Shown here one piece after another: positions 17,036 to 25,164 of a stretch of DNA of 64,000 bases (positions within the stretch are counted from its first letter, which is position 1; the number at the start of each line of letters is the position of its first letter). Source of the DNA: CATOSP01 sp965205385. GTDB lineage: Bacteria > Chloroflexota > Dehalococcoidia > Lucifugimonadales > UBA3495. The stretch covers positions 372,001 to 436,000 of the forward strand of contig CBDBGS010000008.1 in NCBI GenBank assembly GCA_965205385.1, written 5' to 3'. The position numbers and the translations under genes are program-made. Below the pieces are notes generated by a model, which saw only the letters and a list, made by a program, of their open reading frames with translations, was not told the DNA's origin and ran no database searches.

Positions 17036-17355
17036 TAAAGCCCCTCGTCGCTGAAGAAGGGCTTGGTCTCGTCGGGATCAAGGCGGTTTAGGCTGCGGTT
17101 GTTGTAGAGGCGGGTGGCGCGGACCCAGAGAACCACCACGGCGTTTTTGAGCATCTGGTCGCTCTTGCGGACCCTTCCCTGTTTCTGGATCAGCCATTGC
17201 CGGTGCCCGGCTTCAAGGTACTCTTGGATGAAGGGGGAGGGTTCGTAGTCGTCGTCGGTGGCCGCTTCCAGGAGTTCGAGGGGCACATCGGCGCAGAGGA
17301 TGTCGGGTCGTTCCCTGGCCATTTCCACGTATTGTTGTGCCGTCTGCGAGTCCAC
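17032..17355 (-). CDS. Small hypothetical protein
   Basis: Unrecognised 107-residue soluble protein. A GTG at 17355 is preferred because GGAG lies eight bases upstream; an ATG at 17322 is the alternative. The sequence is acidic in the first half (DVPLELLEAATDDDYEPSPF) and basic later (KQGRVRKSDQ, WVRATRLYNNRS), with no membrane segment. Its stop overlaps the HAD stop, as often happens with real convergent genes. It lies downstream of the NHL gene, behind a terminator-like hairpin. Confidence 0.5.
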   Translation of the reverse strand: MDSQTAQQYVEMARERPDILCADVPLELLEAATDDDYEPSPFIQEYLEAGHRQWLIQKQGRVRKSDQMLKNAVVVLWVRATRLYNNRSLNRLDPDETKPFFSDEGLY

Positions 17356-17380
17356 TGTTAGCGCTCCAACCAGACAAACT

Positions 17381-17425
17381 TCGCGTCCCCGATCAGTTGC
17401 CGTGAAGGCATGTCCGGGGACGCGA
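17381..17425 (-). terminator. Terminator-like hairpin after the NHL gene
   Basis: TCGCGTCCCCG (17381-17391) pairs perfectly with CGGGGACGCGA (17415-17425) around a 23-base loop. On the minus strand the stem is followed by AGTTTGTCT. Confidence 0.6.
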
Positions 17426-17450
17426 TTTCGGCGCTGGAATCCGTGAGTTG

Positions 17451-18485
17451 TTACAGGTTGAACTGGGGTTCCAGGTAGTCCTTGAGCTTGTTGTAGATCT
17501 GGATGCGTCCGCGCTGGGTGTCGGCCACCATGAGCCGGCCCTTTTCCTCGTCGAAGGCGACGGCGCGGGGCATTGCGAAACGCCATTCCGGTTCGAGGGT
17601 GGTGACTCTTCGCCTTGCCTTGATCACGTCGTTGTTGGCGTCAACGGTCATCTGGTGCCATTTGGCGAGTTGTTGTGCGTCCCCGATGAAAGTGGTCATG
17701 TACTCGCCATCGGGGGCGTATGCCTGGACCCGGTCATTGGCCCAGTCGCAGATGTACACATCTCCGTCGGGATCTACGGCAACGTCGGTGGGGCGGTTGA
17801 GCTCGCCGCGGCCCGTCCCTGAGCTGCCGAAGGTCGCCAGGTACTCGCCGCTTCCGGTAAATTTCTGGACGCGGTCGTTCTTGTGGTCGGCAACGTAGAC
17901 GTTCCCGTCATGGTCGAGGGCGATGCCCCAGGGGGAGTTCAGCTCACCGGGGCCGCTGCCGAACCCTCCAAACTTGGCCAGGAACTTGCCGTCCTTAGTC
18001 ATTTTCTGGACGCGGTGGTTGAGGCTGTCCACAATGTAAAGGTTTTCTTCCGCGTCTACCACGATTCCAGACGGGCGGTTGAACTGGCCGTCACCGTTGC
18101 CGGCCGAACCCCAAGAGCGAATGAATGTCCCTTCCTTATCGGTCACGGAAATGCGGTTCATCCATTCGTCGGTAATGTAGACATTCTCTTTGCTGTCCAG
18201 GGCAATGGCCGTGGGCCAGATGTACTCGCCATCACCATTGCCGTAGGTCCCGGACTCGCCGATGAACTCTTCATCGCCGACGGTTTCAGGGATGGACAGG
18301 CGGGCGACCCTGGAACCGGTCCCGGTCTTGTTCCAAGGGACGTCGCTGATGTTCTCGCCGCCACGTAGCAGCACGAAGACCGTGTTGCCCGAACCTACGG
18401 CCAAGCTGCAAGGTTGGCCTATGTAACGTCCGCCCACGGCGTGGCTGTAGTCGAACGTCCTTCCGGCCACCGTTCGCGTAAGCAT
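17451..18485 (-). CDS. NHL-repeat beta-propeller protein
   Basis: A 344-residue propeller with about six NHL repeats, each with a pattern such as FNRPSGIVVDAEENLYIVD followed by NHRVQKM, and LNSPWGIALDHDGNVYVAD with NDRVQKF. GGAGGACTACC precedes ATG 18485; the longer open frame upstream is a shadow of the DUF1501 gene. No signal peptide or membrane anchor, so cytoplasmic unless exported by another route. NHL propellers mediate protein contacts or act as lyases and lactonases; no catalytic residues can be named. It is the last gene of the DUF1800-DUF1501 cluster. Confidence 0.88.
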   Translation of the reverse strand: MLTRTVAGRTFDYSHAVGGRYIGQPCSLAVGSGNTVFVLLRGGENISDVPWNKTGTGSRVARLSIPETVGDEEFIGESGTYGNGDGEYIWPTAIALDSKENVYITDEWMNRISVTDKEGTFIRSWGSAGNGDGQFNRPSGIVVDAEENLYIVDSLNHRVQKMTKDGKFLAKFGGFGSGPGELNSPWGIALDHDGNVYVADHKNDRVQKFTGSGEYLATFGSSGTGRGELNRPTDVAVDPDGDVYICDWANDRVQAYAPDGEYMTTFIGDAQQLAKWHQMTVDANNDVIKARRRVTTLEPEWRFAMPRAVAFDEEKGRLMVADTQRGRIQIYNKLKDYLEPQFNL

Positions 18486-18516
18486 GGTAGTCCTCCGTTG
18501 GCTACAGAAAGATGGG

Positions 18517-18542
18517 CGCGCCGGTATAATCTTACCGGCGCG
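18517..18542 (-). terminator. Intergenic hairpin between DUF1501 and NHL genes
   Basis: Perfect 10-bp stem CGCGCCGGTA / TACCGGCGCG with a six-base loop, followed on the minus strand by CCCATCTTTCT. It could terminate or attenuate transcription from the DUF1501 gene into the NHL gene. Confidence 0.65.
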
Positions 18543-18556
18543 TGGAGCCGAGTGAT

Positions 18557-19687
18557 TTAACCCAGGAAGGGGAGCTTTTCGAAGGAGCCTTCGACCAGGG
18601 GTTTGGCGTCTAGGCCCATCCAGTCCTCGAGCAGGACGGAATAGATGCCGCGGAAGTCGTGGTTTGGTACCACGTCGCCCTGCTCCAGGTCCTTGGCAGC
18701 CAGTGAAGGCATCTCGGAGTACTGGCCGCCCTTGACGGGGTCTCCGATGACGAATGCGCCGCCGCCCGCGCCGTGGTCGGTGCCGGAGCCGTTGTCGTGG
18801 GTGCGGCGTCCGAACTCGGTGAAGAGCAGCATTACCACGTTGTCCGAGGCGTCGTGCTCTCTGAGGTCGTCGAAGAAACACTCGACGGCTTCGGAGACGT
18901 CCTTCCAGAGCTTGTCGTGCATACCGGTCTGGTTGGAGTGGGAGTCGAAGGAGCCGTGGTCGCAGTAGAGGATGCGGGTGCCGAACCCGGCCTGGTGAAT
19001 CTGCGAGATTCCCTTGAGCTTGGCGGCGATGGTGGTGTCCGGATACTCGACGGTGGAGGAGTACATCCTGGGGGCTTCCTTCAGGATGTCCGCGCCCTCC
19101 AGGGTGTCGAGGCCGGTCTGGCCCAAGTAGTCCATGACGGCGGAGGAGCCCATGACCGGGGAGTATAGGCGGGCGAAGCGGTCCAGGATCTTGGAACGCT
19201 GTTGGGCCTCGGTGATGCCCGGGAGCAGGCCGTAGGATTCCAGGTCGTCGACGCAGGCGACGGGGACGCCAGGCATGGCCAGGGCGCGGAATAGCGAGGG
19301 GCCGAAGGAGACGGTTGTGAGGACGTTCTCCTTGTTGGGGTCGATCTCGCGGGTGGCGCGTCCCAACCAGCCCTCGGTGCCCAGCTTGTCCGGCTCGCAG
19401 GTATGCCAGATGTCCATGGAGCGGAAGTGAGAGCGCGGGGAGTTGGCATATCCTACGCCGTGGATGACGGCGACGCTGCCCTGGTCGTAGAGGGACTTGA
19501 TGGGGCCCATCTCGGGATGGAAGCCGATCTTGTCATCCAGGGGCAGGACGCGCTCTTCAGGGACGCCGACAACGGGGCGGTTCTCCCTGTAGAGGGGGTT
19601 GGAATAGGGAATGATGGTGTTCAGGTAGTCGTTGCCGCCGGTCATTTGCAGGACAACGATGACCGGGTCTTTGTTGGACTGGGTCAT
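18557..19687 (-). CDS. DUF1501 family protein
   Basis: A 376-residue member of the DUF1501 family, related in fold to alkaline-phosphatase/sulfatase-like proteins. Visible family features are the N-terminal LQMTGGNDYLNTIIPY, GFHPEMGPIKSLYDQGSVAVIHGVGY, the SHFRSMDIWHT segment, and the C-terminal FTEFGRRTHDNGSGTDHGAGG, which is rich in possible metal ligands. Many family members carry a twin-arginine signal; this one starts directly at MTQSNKDPVIVV and has none. GGAGGAAAG precedes the ATG. The family is typically encoded beside DUF1800, as here. Biochemical role unknown. Confidence 0.9.
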   Translation of the reverse strand: MTQSNKDPVIVVLQMTGGNDYLNTIIPYSNPLYRENRPVVGVPEERVLPLDDKIGFHPEMGPIKSLYDQGSVAVIHGVGYANSPRSHFRSMDIWHTCEPDKLGTEGWLGRATREIDPNKENVLTTVSFGPSLFRALAMPGVPVACVDDLESYGLLPGITEAQQRSKILDRFARLYSPVMGSSAVMDYLGQTGLDTLEGADILKEAPRMYSSTVEYPDTTIAAKLKGISQIHQAGFGTRILYCDHGSFDSHSNQTGMHDKLWKDVSEAVECFFDDLREHDASDNVVMLLFTEFGRRTHDNGSGTDHGAGGGAFVIGDPVKGGQYSEMPSLAAKDLEQGDVVPNHDFRGIYSVLLEDWMGLDAKPLVEGSFEKLPFLG

Positions 19688-19712
19688 TGTTCGCTTTCCT
19701 CCGTAAGCTGAG

Positions 19713-20115
19713 TCAAGATATCTCGCCTTTATCGTTCATCGAAGGTGGCGGTTCGGTGAATTCCTCATTCGCCGCCGCCGCCTCTCTTCGCCGGTTCCAC
19801 TCTTCCCATTTTGACTGGGCTTCGGCGCGTTCACGTCTACGCTTTTTCTCCTGTCTCTCCCTGTACCAGGCTGCCAGTACCATCCAGCCCTTCGTTAATA
19901 CAATGCTGTTCGCTGCTATTCCAATGGTTAGAGAGCTCAGTCCTTGACCTATGGCTAGCAGTGTGTCGGGCCAAGGTAGGGTTACCTTTAGAGTTTATCT
20001 CATGCCATGCAATCAGTCCAAAGACGGTGAGAAATTGTAGGCTGAACAAGCACAGGTAAAGCGATTGCCAGCTCTGCGGGACACTCCATATAGGTACTCT
20101 TTGTCGGTTCCGCAC
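19713..20115 (-). pseudogene. Small two-segment membrane protein, frameshifted
   Basis: Second instance of the small membrane protein seen at 442-756. From GTG 20115 one frame gives a hydrophobic segment (SLYLCLFSLQFLTVFGLIAW); after EINSK the downstream frame supplies TLLAIGQGLSSLTIGIAANS, then a charged helix (WYRERQEKKRRRERAEAQ) and an acidic end (NEEFTEPPPSMND) before a stop at 19713. One extra base near 19985-20005 would explain the break. The GQG motif between two hydrophobic segments and the position between DUF1800 and DUF1501 tie it to the first copy. Function unknown. Confidence 0.6.
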
Positions 20116-20123
20116 TTCAGGGC

Positions 20124-20153
20124 GCGGGAAATGGTTGCGTGACCATTCCCCGC
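20124..20153 (-). promoter_or_regulatory. Stem-loop after the DUF1800 gene
   Basis: GCGGGAAATGGT (20124-20135) pairs with ACCATTCCCCGC (20142-20153) at 11 of 12 positions around a six-base loop. There is no T run, so mRNA stabilisation or attenuation is more likely than full termination. Confidence 0.55.
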
Positions 20154-20178
20154 TGTTTCCTGGTAGACACGTATCTAC

Positions 20179-21582
20179 TTAAGCGTATTGGTACTCGCGC
20201 AGGGACACTATCAACTGGAGCAACTCACCGACCCGCTCGGTGGATGCGGCCACGGCGTCGTCGGAGTTCCAGTTGGCGTTCCCGGCTTCGGAGACGAAGT
20301 CGACAAGCTCCTTGCGGCTCTCGTCAGCGACTTCCAGGGGACCCAGCAGGTCGAGGCAGCTATCCACCAACTGCTCGGGGGAGGTGGCGTTCTGCTCCCT
20401 GAGGCGGTTGATCATGGTCTGAATGCCGGGGCGCTGGGTGTCGCCGATGAAGTCGGCGGTGAAGTTGACGCGGCGCATGAGGGAGCCGGAGTTGATCCAC
20501 TCGACGCCGGTGTGCCAACCCTCGACGCTGGGGGGGTTGAGCAAGTCTTGGCCCATGTAGCAGGGCTGGCGGGAGAGGTCGCCCAGGCCGGGGGCGGGGA
20601 ACTCCGCGCCGCCAACGAGGCGGAGGGTGCCAACGACCACTTCGGTGGGGCTCTTCAGCCTGGCGAAGCGGGCGTTCTTGAAGAAGTCGGAGTTGAACAG
20701 GACCTTAAGGGTGGCCCTGATATCGTAGTCGGACTCCATCAGCGTGTCGGCCAAGAGGTCGATGGCGTCCTGGTCCTTGGGTGGAGTCACGGCCCAGGCG
20801 GGGACCTGCGCTTCATCGGCTACAAAGAAGTTGTAAAGATGCCTGGCGATGAACTCGGCGGTGGCGGGCTGCTGGCAGACGATGTTTAAGATGTCCTCAC
20901 CGTCGAAGTTGCCAGTCTCGCCCAGGAAGGTCTTCTCCGTGTCGTCGTGGTCCTCCTCCTTGTACTGAAAGAACCAGTCGAAGCGGCCCATGGGGAACCT
21001 TGCCAGTTTCGGGGTGATTGTCCAGCCGGTGAAGGCGCGCGAACACTCGCGGACATCAACCTCGGTGTAGTTGCCCACACCCATGGTGAACAGTTCCAGA
21101 AGCTCGCGGCCCCAGTTTTCGTTGACCGCGTCCCTATGGTTCTCGTTGTTGTCCAGCCAATAGAGCATGGCCGGGTCCCGGGCCAGGGCGAGCAAAAGCC
21201 GCTTGTAGTTGCTCAGACCGTGTTCCCGGAACAGGATGATCTGGTCGTTTAGCTCGTCGTAGTGGTCTACCTTAGAAACGCCGGTGGCGAACACCTGGTG
21301 CCAGAACAGGGTCATCTTCTCTTCCAGGGGCCGCTTGGAGTTCAGAAGATAGTACATCCACTCGGCCGCGCCCATGCCCTGGACTGTGCCAGGCTTCCAG
21401 GTCCAACCTTGATACCGCTGCAGCTCCAGTTGGTCAACGGCTTCCTGTCCTTCGGGGTTCAGCAACTCTTCGACAGTCGCTTCGTAACCCTTTGCCGCCC
21501 GCGCTTCGATTTCCTCGCGGGTCGCGCCAAATCCGGCCCGGCGCATCAGGTGACCCATCAGGGCGATATCGTTGTCTGACAT
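20179..21582 (-). CDS. DUF1800 family protein
   Basis: A 467-residue DUF1800 protein starting at ATG 21582 behind GGAGGAAAGG. The N-terminal HLMRRAGFGATREEIEARAAKGYEATVEELL is the family signature. The middle has TLFWHQVFATGVSKVDHYD, NENWGRELLELFTMGVGNYTE and the C-terminal part CYMGQDLLNPPSVEGWHTGVEWINSGSLMRR. No signal peptide. Role unknown; the conserved pairing with DUF1501 suggests a shared process, perhaps in surface or secreted polymer handling (inference only). Downstream on the same strand lie the small membrane gene, DUF1501 and the NHL gene. Confidence 0.92.
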   Translation of the reverse strand: MSDNDIALMGHLMRRAGFGATREEIEARAAKGYEATVEELLNPEGQEAVDQLELQRYQGWTWKPGTVQGMGAAEWMYYLLNSKRPLEEKMTLFWHQVFATGVSKVDHYDELNDQIILFREHGLSNYKRLLLALARDPAMLYWLDNNENHRDAVNENWGRELLELFTMGVGNYTEVDVRECSRAFTGWTITPKLARFPMGRFDWFFQYKEEDHDDTEKTFLGETGNFDGEDILNIVCQQPATAEFIARHLYNFFVADEAQVPAWAVTPPKDQDAIDLLADTLMESDYDIRATLKVLFNSDFFKNARFARLKSPTEVVVGTLRLVGGAEFPAPGLGDLSRQPCYMGQDLLNPPSVEGWHTGVEWINSGSLMRRVNFTADFIGDTQRPGIQTMINRLREQNATSPEQLVDSCLDLLGPLEVADESRKELVDFVSEAGNANWNSDDAVAASTERVGELLQLIVSLREYQYA

Positions 21583-21829
21583 TGCCTTTCCTCCATTTTT
21601 TGCGAGATGGTCCCGGCTCGTGCCGAAGCCGGGAAACGAGGCCAGTATCTGAAGGCCCGGTGTACGGGACTTGACCCTAATTGTCCTTAATCCGGTAAGC
21701 TGTGTCAACAATATTCGGGCCGCATTCCTAAATCCGTGACTTCTTGACGACGTGGAGACGGCCCCAATAGAATGCTCACGGCCCGCCGACGGAACCGACC
21801 GGGGATATCCAAGTTAGGAGTGCGCCTCG

Positions 21830-22924
21830 ATGCGTGGACGAGGACTATCGGTCAATAAACCTGACAAGACCTCTGACGGCTACACATTATTTTCCCCTCT
21901 GGAAACAAAGAACGCCTACCTCATAGATATGCAAGGCAATTTCGTCCACAGGTGGGAACTCCCTTACCAACCCGGCGACTACGGATACCTGCTGGAGAAT
22001 GGAAATTTAATCATTTCAGGGCGTACCGACAAGGGACCGGTGACCTTTGGTGGACGGGGCGGGATGATCACGGAGTATGACTGGGAAGGCAACGTAGTCT
22101 GGCAGTACGAGGAGCCCACCATGCATCACGATTTCACCCGGATGCCCAACGGCAACACCATGGTGCTAGGCTGGGAGAGGACCCCCCTGGAAATCTCGGA
22201 CCGCGTAAAGGGCGGCAAGCCGGGTTCGGATGACGGCGGCGGTCTCTGGTGCGACTACTTCCGGGAAATCACTCCCTCGGGCGACACGGTCTGGGTGTGG
22301 CACGGTTACGATCACCTAGACCCAGAGCTGGACTCAATCTGCCCCATTCACAACAGGGACGAATGGACTCACTGCAATACTTGCAACGTGCTTCCCGACG
22401 GCAACATTCTGACCAGTTTCCGGCTTCTCGATACGGTGGGAATCGTGGACAAAGCCACCGGCAAGTTCAACTGGAAGTGGGGGAAGGACGTTCTCGGCCA
22501 CCAGCACGATCCCACGCTGCTCAACGACGGTTCGATCCTGATCTTTGACAATGGCTGGCACGCAATCACGGCTTCAACTCCCAGTTCCAGGGTCATAGAA
22601 GTGGAACCGTCCAGCGGCGAGATCAAATGGGAATACAAGGCCAGGCCGGGATGGGACTTCTTTAGCGCTTTCATCAGCGGCGCCCAAAGGCAACCCAACG
22701 GCAACACGTTGGTCTGCGAGGGTATGATCGGGCGGATATTCGAGATCACACGCGAGGGGGAGATCGTCTGGGACTACACCAACCCGTTTTATGGCTACGA
22801 CGACCGGTTTGGTTATGCCAACCGCGTGTTCCGGGCCTACCGTTACAGCGCCGACTTTCCGGGGTTCAGAGACAAGGAGTTCCGGCCCGGCAAGCTGGCC
22901 TGGCTGAGTAACTTGTACAGGTAA
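21830..22924 (+). CDS. Arylsulfotransferase-like beta-propeller protein
   Basis: A 364-residue protein of the arylsulfotransferase (ASST) propeller class. Repeated blades follow a G-x-I/V-V-W pattern: DWEGNVVWQYEEPTMHHDF, SGDTVWVWHGYDHLD, SGEIKWEYKARPGWDF, EGEIVWDYTNPF. Histidines in MHHDFTRMPNGNTM and VLGHQHDPTLLNDG match the conserved region that in ASST enzymes holds the sulfate-transfer histidine. TTAGGAG precedes the ATG. There is no signal peptide, whereas characterised ASSTs are periplasmic, so a non-sulfotransferase role is possible. Divergent from the DUF1800 cluster. Confidence 0.78.
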   Translation: MRGRGLSVNKPDKTSDGYTLFSPLETKNAYLIDMQGNFVHRWELPYQPGDYGYLLENGNLIISGRTDKGPVTFGGRGGMITEYDWEGNVVWQYEEPTMHHDFTRMPNGNTMVLGWERTPLEISDRVKGGKPGSDDGGGLWCDYFREITPSGDTVWVWHGYDHLDPELDSICPIHNRDEWTHCNTCNVLPDGNILTSFRLLDTVGIVDKATGKFNWKWGKDVLGHQHDPTLLNDGSILIFDNGWHAITASTPSSRVIEVEPSSGEIKWEYKARPGWDFFSAFISGAQRQPNGNTLVCEGMIGRIFEITREGEIVWDYTNPFYGYDDRFGYANRVFRAYRYSADFPGFRDKEFRPGKLAWLSNLYR

Positions 22925-22957
22925 AGGGTGGTTATTCTTTCCACACCGTTGGCACGG

Positions 22958-24124
22958 CTAGATATTGGCGTCCGGGTCGAGTCCCAACGCCACCCTGCCG
23001 TATTGCTGACCGCCCAACTCCATAATTAGCCCGTCCCGGTGGGCCACGGCCTGGGCATCGCGGTGGAACCTCTGGAGGGCTACCGAATCGAACAGGGCAT
23101 GACCGCCGCTCAGGTCAAATAACCGGTTCACGGCCTGAAGGCAAAGCTGGCTGATGAACGCTTTGTCCCGCCGGTAACGCGCTCTCTCCAGGGAGCCGAA
23201 CCGCTGGCCAGTTTCGGCCTTTTGGAACATCTCACGAATATCCTGCGTCATTAGGGCGTGGGCAGCGTCGGCCTCGGCGGACGCCACGGATAGGCGCAAG
23301 TGGATTGCGGGGGAGTCCGCGGTCCTGCCAGGACCCGAAGTGCCGATGGTCCGGGCGGTAAACTCGTCGATCATCCCCCTGGCAACTCCGATCATGGGGC
23401 CGACCAAGTCCCAACCCAGCAGGACTGGAATGGGAATCCGATACCGCGTCTGACCGTGTATTTCCCAGCCGTTCCAATTGCCGTCGCCCGCGGTAGTCAC
23501 ATCCAGCACACGGTGGGCGGGTACGAAGACGTCATCGACCACGATGTCCTTGCTGCCGCTACCCCTTAGCCCCGAGACGAACCAGATGTCCACGATCTGG
23601 AATTCGCCTTGCGGAACGAGGACCCAGTTGCGTTCCCCTATACCGGAGACACCAAGCATCAACCAGCTAGCTGAGTCGCACCCGCTGGAGAACTCCCATC
23701 TACCGGACACACGGTAGCCGCCGTCCACCCGCACGGTCGTGGACTTGCCGACATTCAGGGAGCTAGAGCAGAGCGGGTTGGGACCTGCCCCGAATACTTC
23801 CTCCTGTGCCTCGAGCGGCCAATGGCCAACCAGACAGGCGTGGGCAGCCCAGAGGCAGTAGCACCACGCGGTGGAAGGACATCCCCGCCCAAGCTCCGCC
23901 GCCACGTCGAGCGCCAGGCCGTAGTCCACGTCCAGTCCGCCGAACCGCTTAGGCACACCGATACGGTAGAGCCCGGAGTCCAGGAGGTCTTTGACGGTTT
24001 CCTCGGGGACGCGCCGGAGTTCTTCGGTGCGTGGGGCGCGTTCCTTCAGCGCAGGCAAAAGGGCCGAGGCCCTGGCTAGTAGTTCATTGGCGGTTAGCGT
24101 TTTCGTGTCTGGTTTTGCCGTCAC
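22958..24124 (-). CDS. Acyl-CoA dehydrogenase-fold flavin monooxygenase (HsaA/HpaB-like)
   Basis: A 388-residue protein with acyl-CoA dehydrogenase fold. The N-terminal helical domain has RRVPEETVKDLLDSGLYRIG and VPKRFGGLDVDYG; then GRGCPSTAWCYCLWAAHA, the beta domain (GYRVSGRWEFSSGCDSASWL, GLRGSGSKDIVVDDVFVPAHR), and the C-terminal helical bundle. STAWC and the SGxxFxSG-like stretch are typical of FMNH2-dependent group D monooxygenases and desulfurisation enzymes rather than true acyl-CoA dehydrogenases, whose catalytic Glu is not evident. A flavin reductase partner is not nearby. Substrate unknown, probably aromatic. Confidence 0.8.
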   Translation of the reverse strand: MTAKPDTKTLTANELLARASALLPALKERAPRTEELRRVPEETVKDLLDSGLYRIGVPKRFGGLDVDYGLALDVAAELGRGCPSTAWCYCLWAAHACLVGHWPLEAQEEVFGAGPNPLCSSSLNVGKSTTVRVDGGYRVSGRWEFSSGCDSASWLMLGVSGIGERNWVLVPQGEFQIVDIWFVSGLRGSGSKDIVVDDVFVPAHRVLDVTTAGDGNWNGWEIHGQTRYRIPIPVLLGWDLVGPMIGVARGMIDEFTARTIGTSGPGRTADSPAIHLRLSVASAEADAAHALMTQDIREMFQKAETGQRFGSLERARYRRDKAFISQLCLQAVNRLFDLSGGHALFDSVALQRFHRDAQAVAHRDGLIMELGGQQYGRVALGLDPDANI

Positions 24125-24143
24125 TGGCTAATCCTGGTTGATA

Positions 24144-24671
24144 TTAAGATTCGTCGGCGGTGTAGAGATCAGGCAGGTTTCGGAAGCTCTCGTTCAGGTC
24201 CAGTCCGTAGCCCACCACGAAGTTGTCCGGTACTTTGAACCCTACGTAGGCGATCGGGACCTCGGTAGTCCTTCGCGACGGTTTGTCCAGAAACGTACAC
24301 AGACTCAGCGACGCCGGACTTCCCAGGCGAATCAATCCAATGATATGCGCTGCCGTGCTCCCCGTGTCGACGATGTCTTCCACCAAAATCACGTGCCGGT
24401 CCTTCACCGCGGCGCTTGGATTCCGCTCCACGGACACCTCTCCCGTACTGGAGGCGGCCCGGTAGCTCGAAGCGTCGATGAAGTCCACGGTCACCGGAAT
24501 GTCGATGGCCCTGACCAGGTCCGCAACGAAGATGAACGATCCGGTTAGCACTCCGATAATTAAGGGATTCAGCCCCCGGTAATCCCGGCTTATCTCACGG
24601 GCCAGCCGCTCAACCTCCCGCAGGATAACCCTTCTGGAGACCAGTAGTGCGAGACCTGCCCGCTCTTCCAG
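24144..24671 (-). CDS. hpt: Hypoxanthine phosphoribosyltransferase
   Basis: Purine salvage enzyme transferring ribose-5-phosphate from PRPP to hypoxanthine or guanine. The PRPP-binding motif is ILVEDIVDTGSTA; upstream are GVLTGSFIFVADLVRAI and DFIDASSY, and downstream FLDKPSRRTTEVPIAYVGFKVPDNFVVGYGLDLNE, all typical of the family. The start is uncertain: a CTG at 24671, 11 bases after GGAG, gives 175 residues, a normal length. The open frame upstream to 24806 overlaps the response-regulator gene and is probably not translated. Same strand as the kinase/regulator pair. Confidence 0.88.
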   Translation of the reverse strand: MEERAGLALLVSRRVILREVERLAREISRDYRGLNPLIIGVLTGSFIFVADLVRAIDIPVTVDFIDASSYRAASSTGEVSVERNPSAAVKDRHVILVEDIVDTGSTAAHIIGLIRLGSPASLSLCTFLDKPSRRTTEVPIAYVGFKVPDNFVVGYGLDLNESFRNLPDLYTADES

Positions 24672-24718
24672 CCCAAATGCGTCTCCGTAAGTGATCGAGG
24701 CTCCTGCCGGTCCCTCGG

Positions 24719-25162
24719 TTATTGTGTCTCCGGTGGAGATGCGAGTAGCTGGCTCACCAGGGAATCGAACCGGGAGAGCTCCAGCGGTTTTTGGTACAGG
24801 CCCCACAGGTCGGTAGTGGGGTTGATGCCATAGGAAAAGAGCCGAGACCTTTCGGCTTGGGTTGAAGTGAGGATCATCACCGGAATGCCGCGAAGTTCCG
24901 GCGCGGCGTTCATCTCCCCCAACACCTCGTACCCGTCCTTCTTGGGCATATTGAGGTCCAAAATAATCAGGTCGGGACGGAGCGAGTCGGAGTGCCTGCC
25001 CTGCTTTCGCAGGTAGGACATTGCTATCTCGCCGTCCTCGACGACGCTGATATTCAGCCTGGCTTGGGCGCGGCTTAGAATCCTGCGGGTCAACTCGACA
25101 TCGCCCGGGTTATCTTCTACCAGCAAGATCTCAAGGGGTCTGTCACTGGTTCCCAGTGTCAT
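24719..25162 (-). CDS. Single-domain response regulator (Rcp1-like)
   Basis: A 147-residue CheY-like receiver without output domain. Acidic pocket in LLVEDNPGD, phospho-acceptor Asp in IILDLNMPKKDG, Thr/Ser switch in MILTSTQ and conserved Lys in YQKPLEL. The long loop after the phosphorylation site is typical of Rcp1 regulators that pair with phytochrome-type kinases. The kinase gene lies directly upstream with a two-base gap, so it is its probable phosphodonor. Confidence 0.92.
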   Translation of the reverse strand: MTLGTSDRPLEILLVEDNPGDVELTRRILSRAQARLNISVVEDGEIAMSYLRKQGRHSDSLRPDLIILDLNMPKKDGYEVLGEMNAAPELRGIPVMILTSTQAERSRLFSYGINPTTDLWGLYQKPLELSRFDSLVSQLLASPPETQ

Positions 25163-25164
25163 GT

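Noticed and set aside
18486..18881. N-terminal extension of the NHL protein
   Set aside because: It overlaps the DUF1501 gene in another frame, is Arg/Pro-rich without conservation, and a good ribosome site precedes ATG 18485.
20179..21711. Longer DUF1800 start at 21711
   Set aside because: The extra 43 residues look non-conserved; GGAGGAAAGG lies directly before ATG 21582, matching the start of the other DUF1800 protein.
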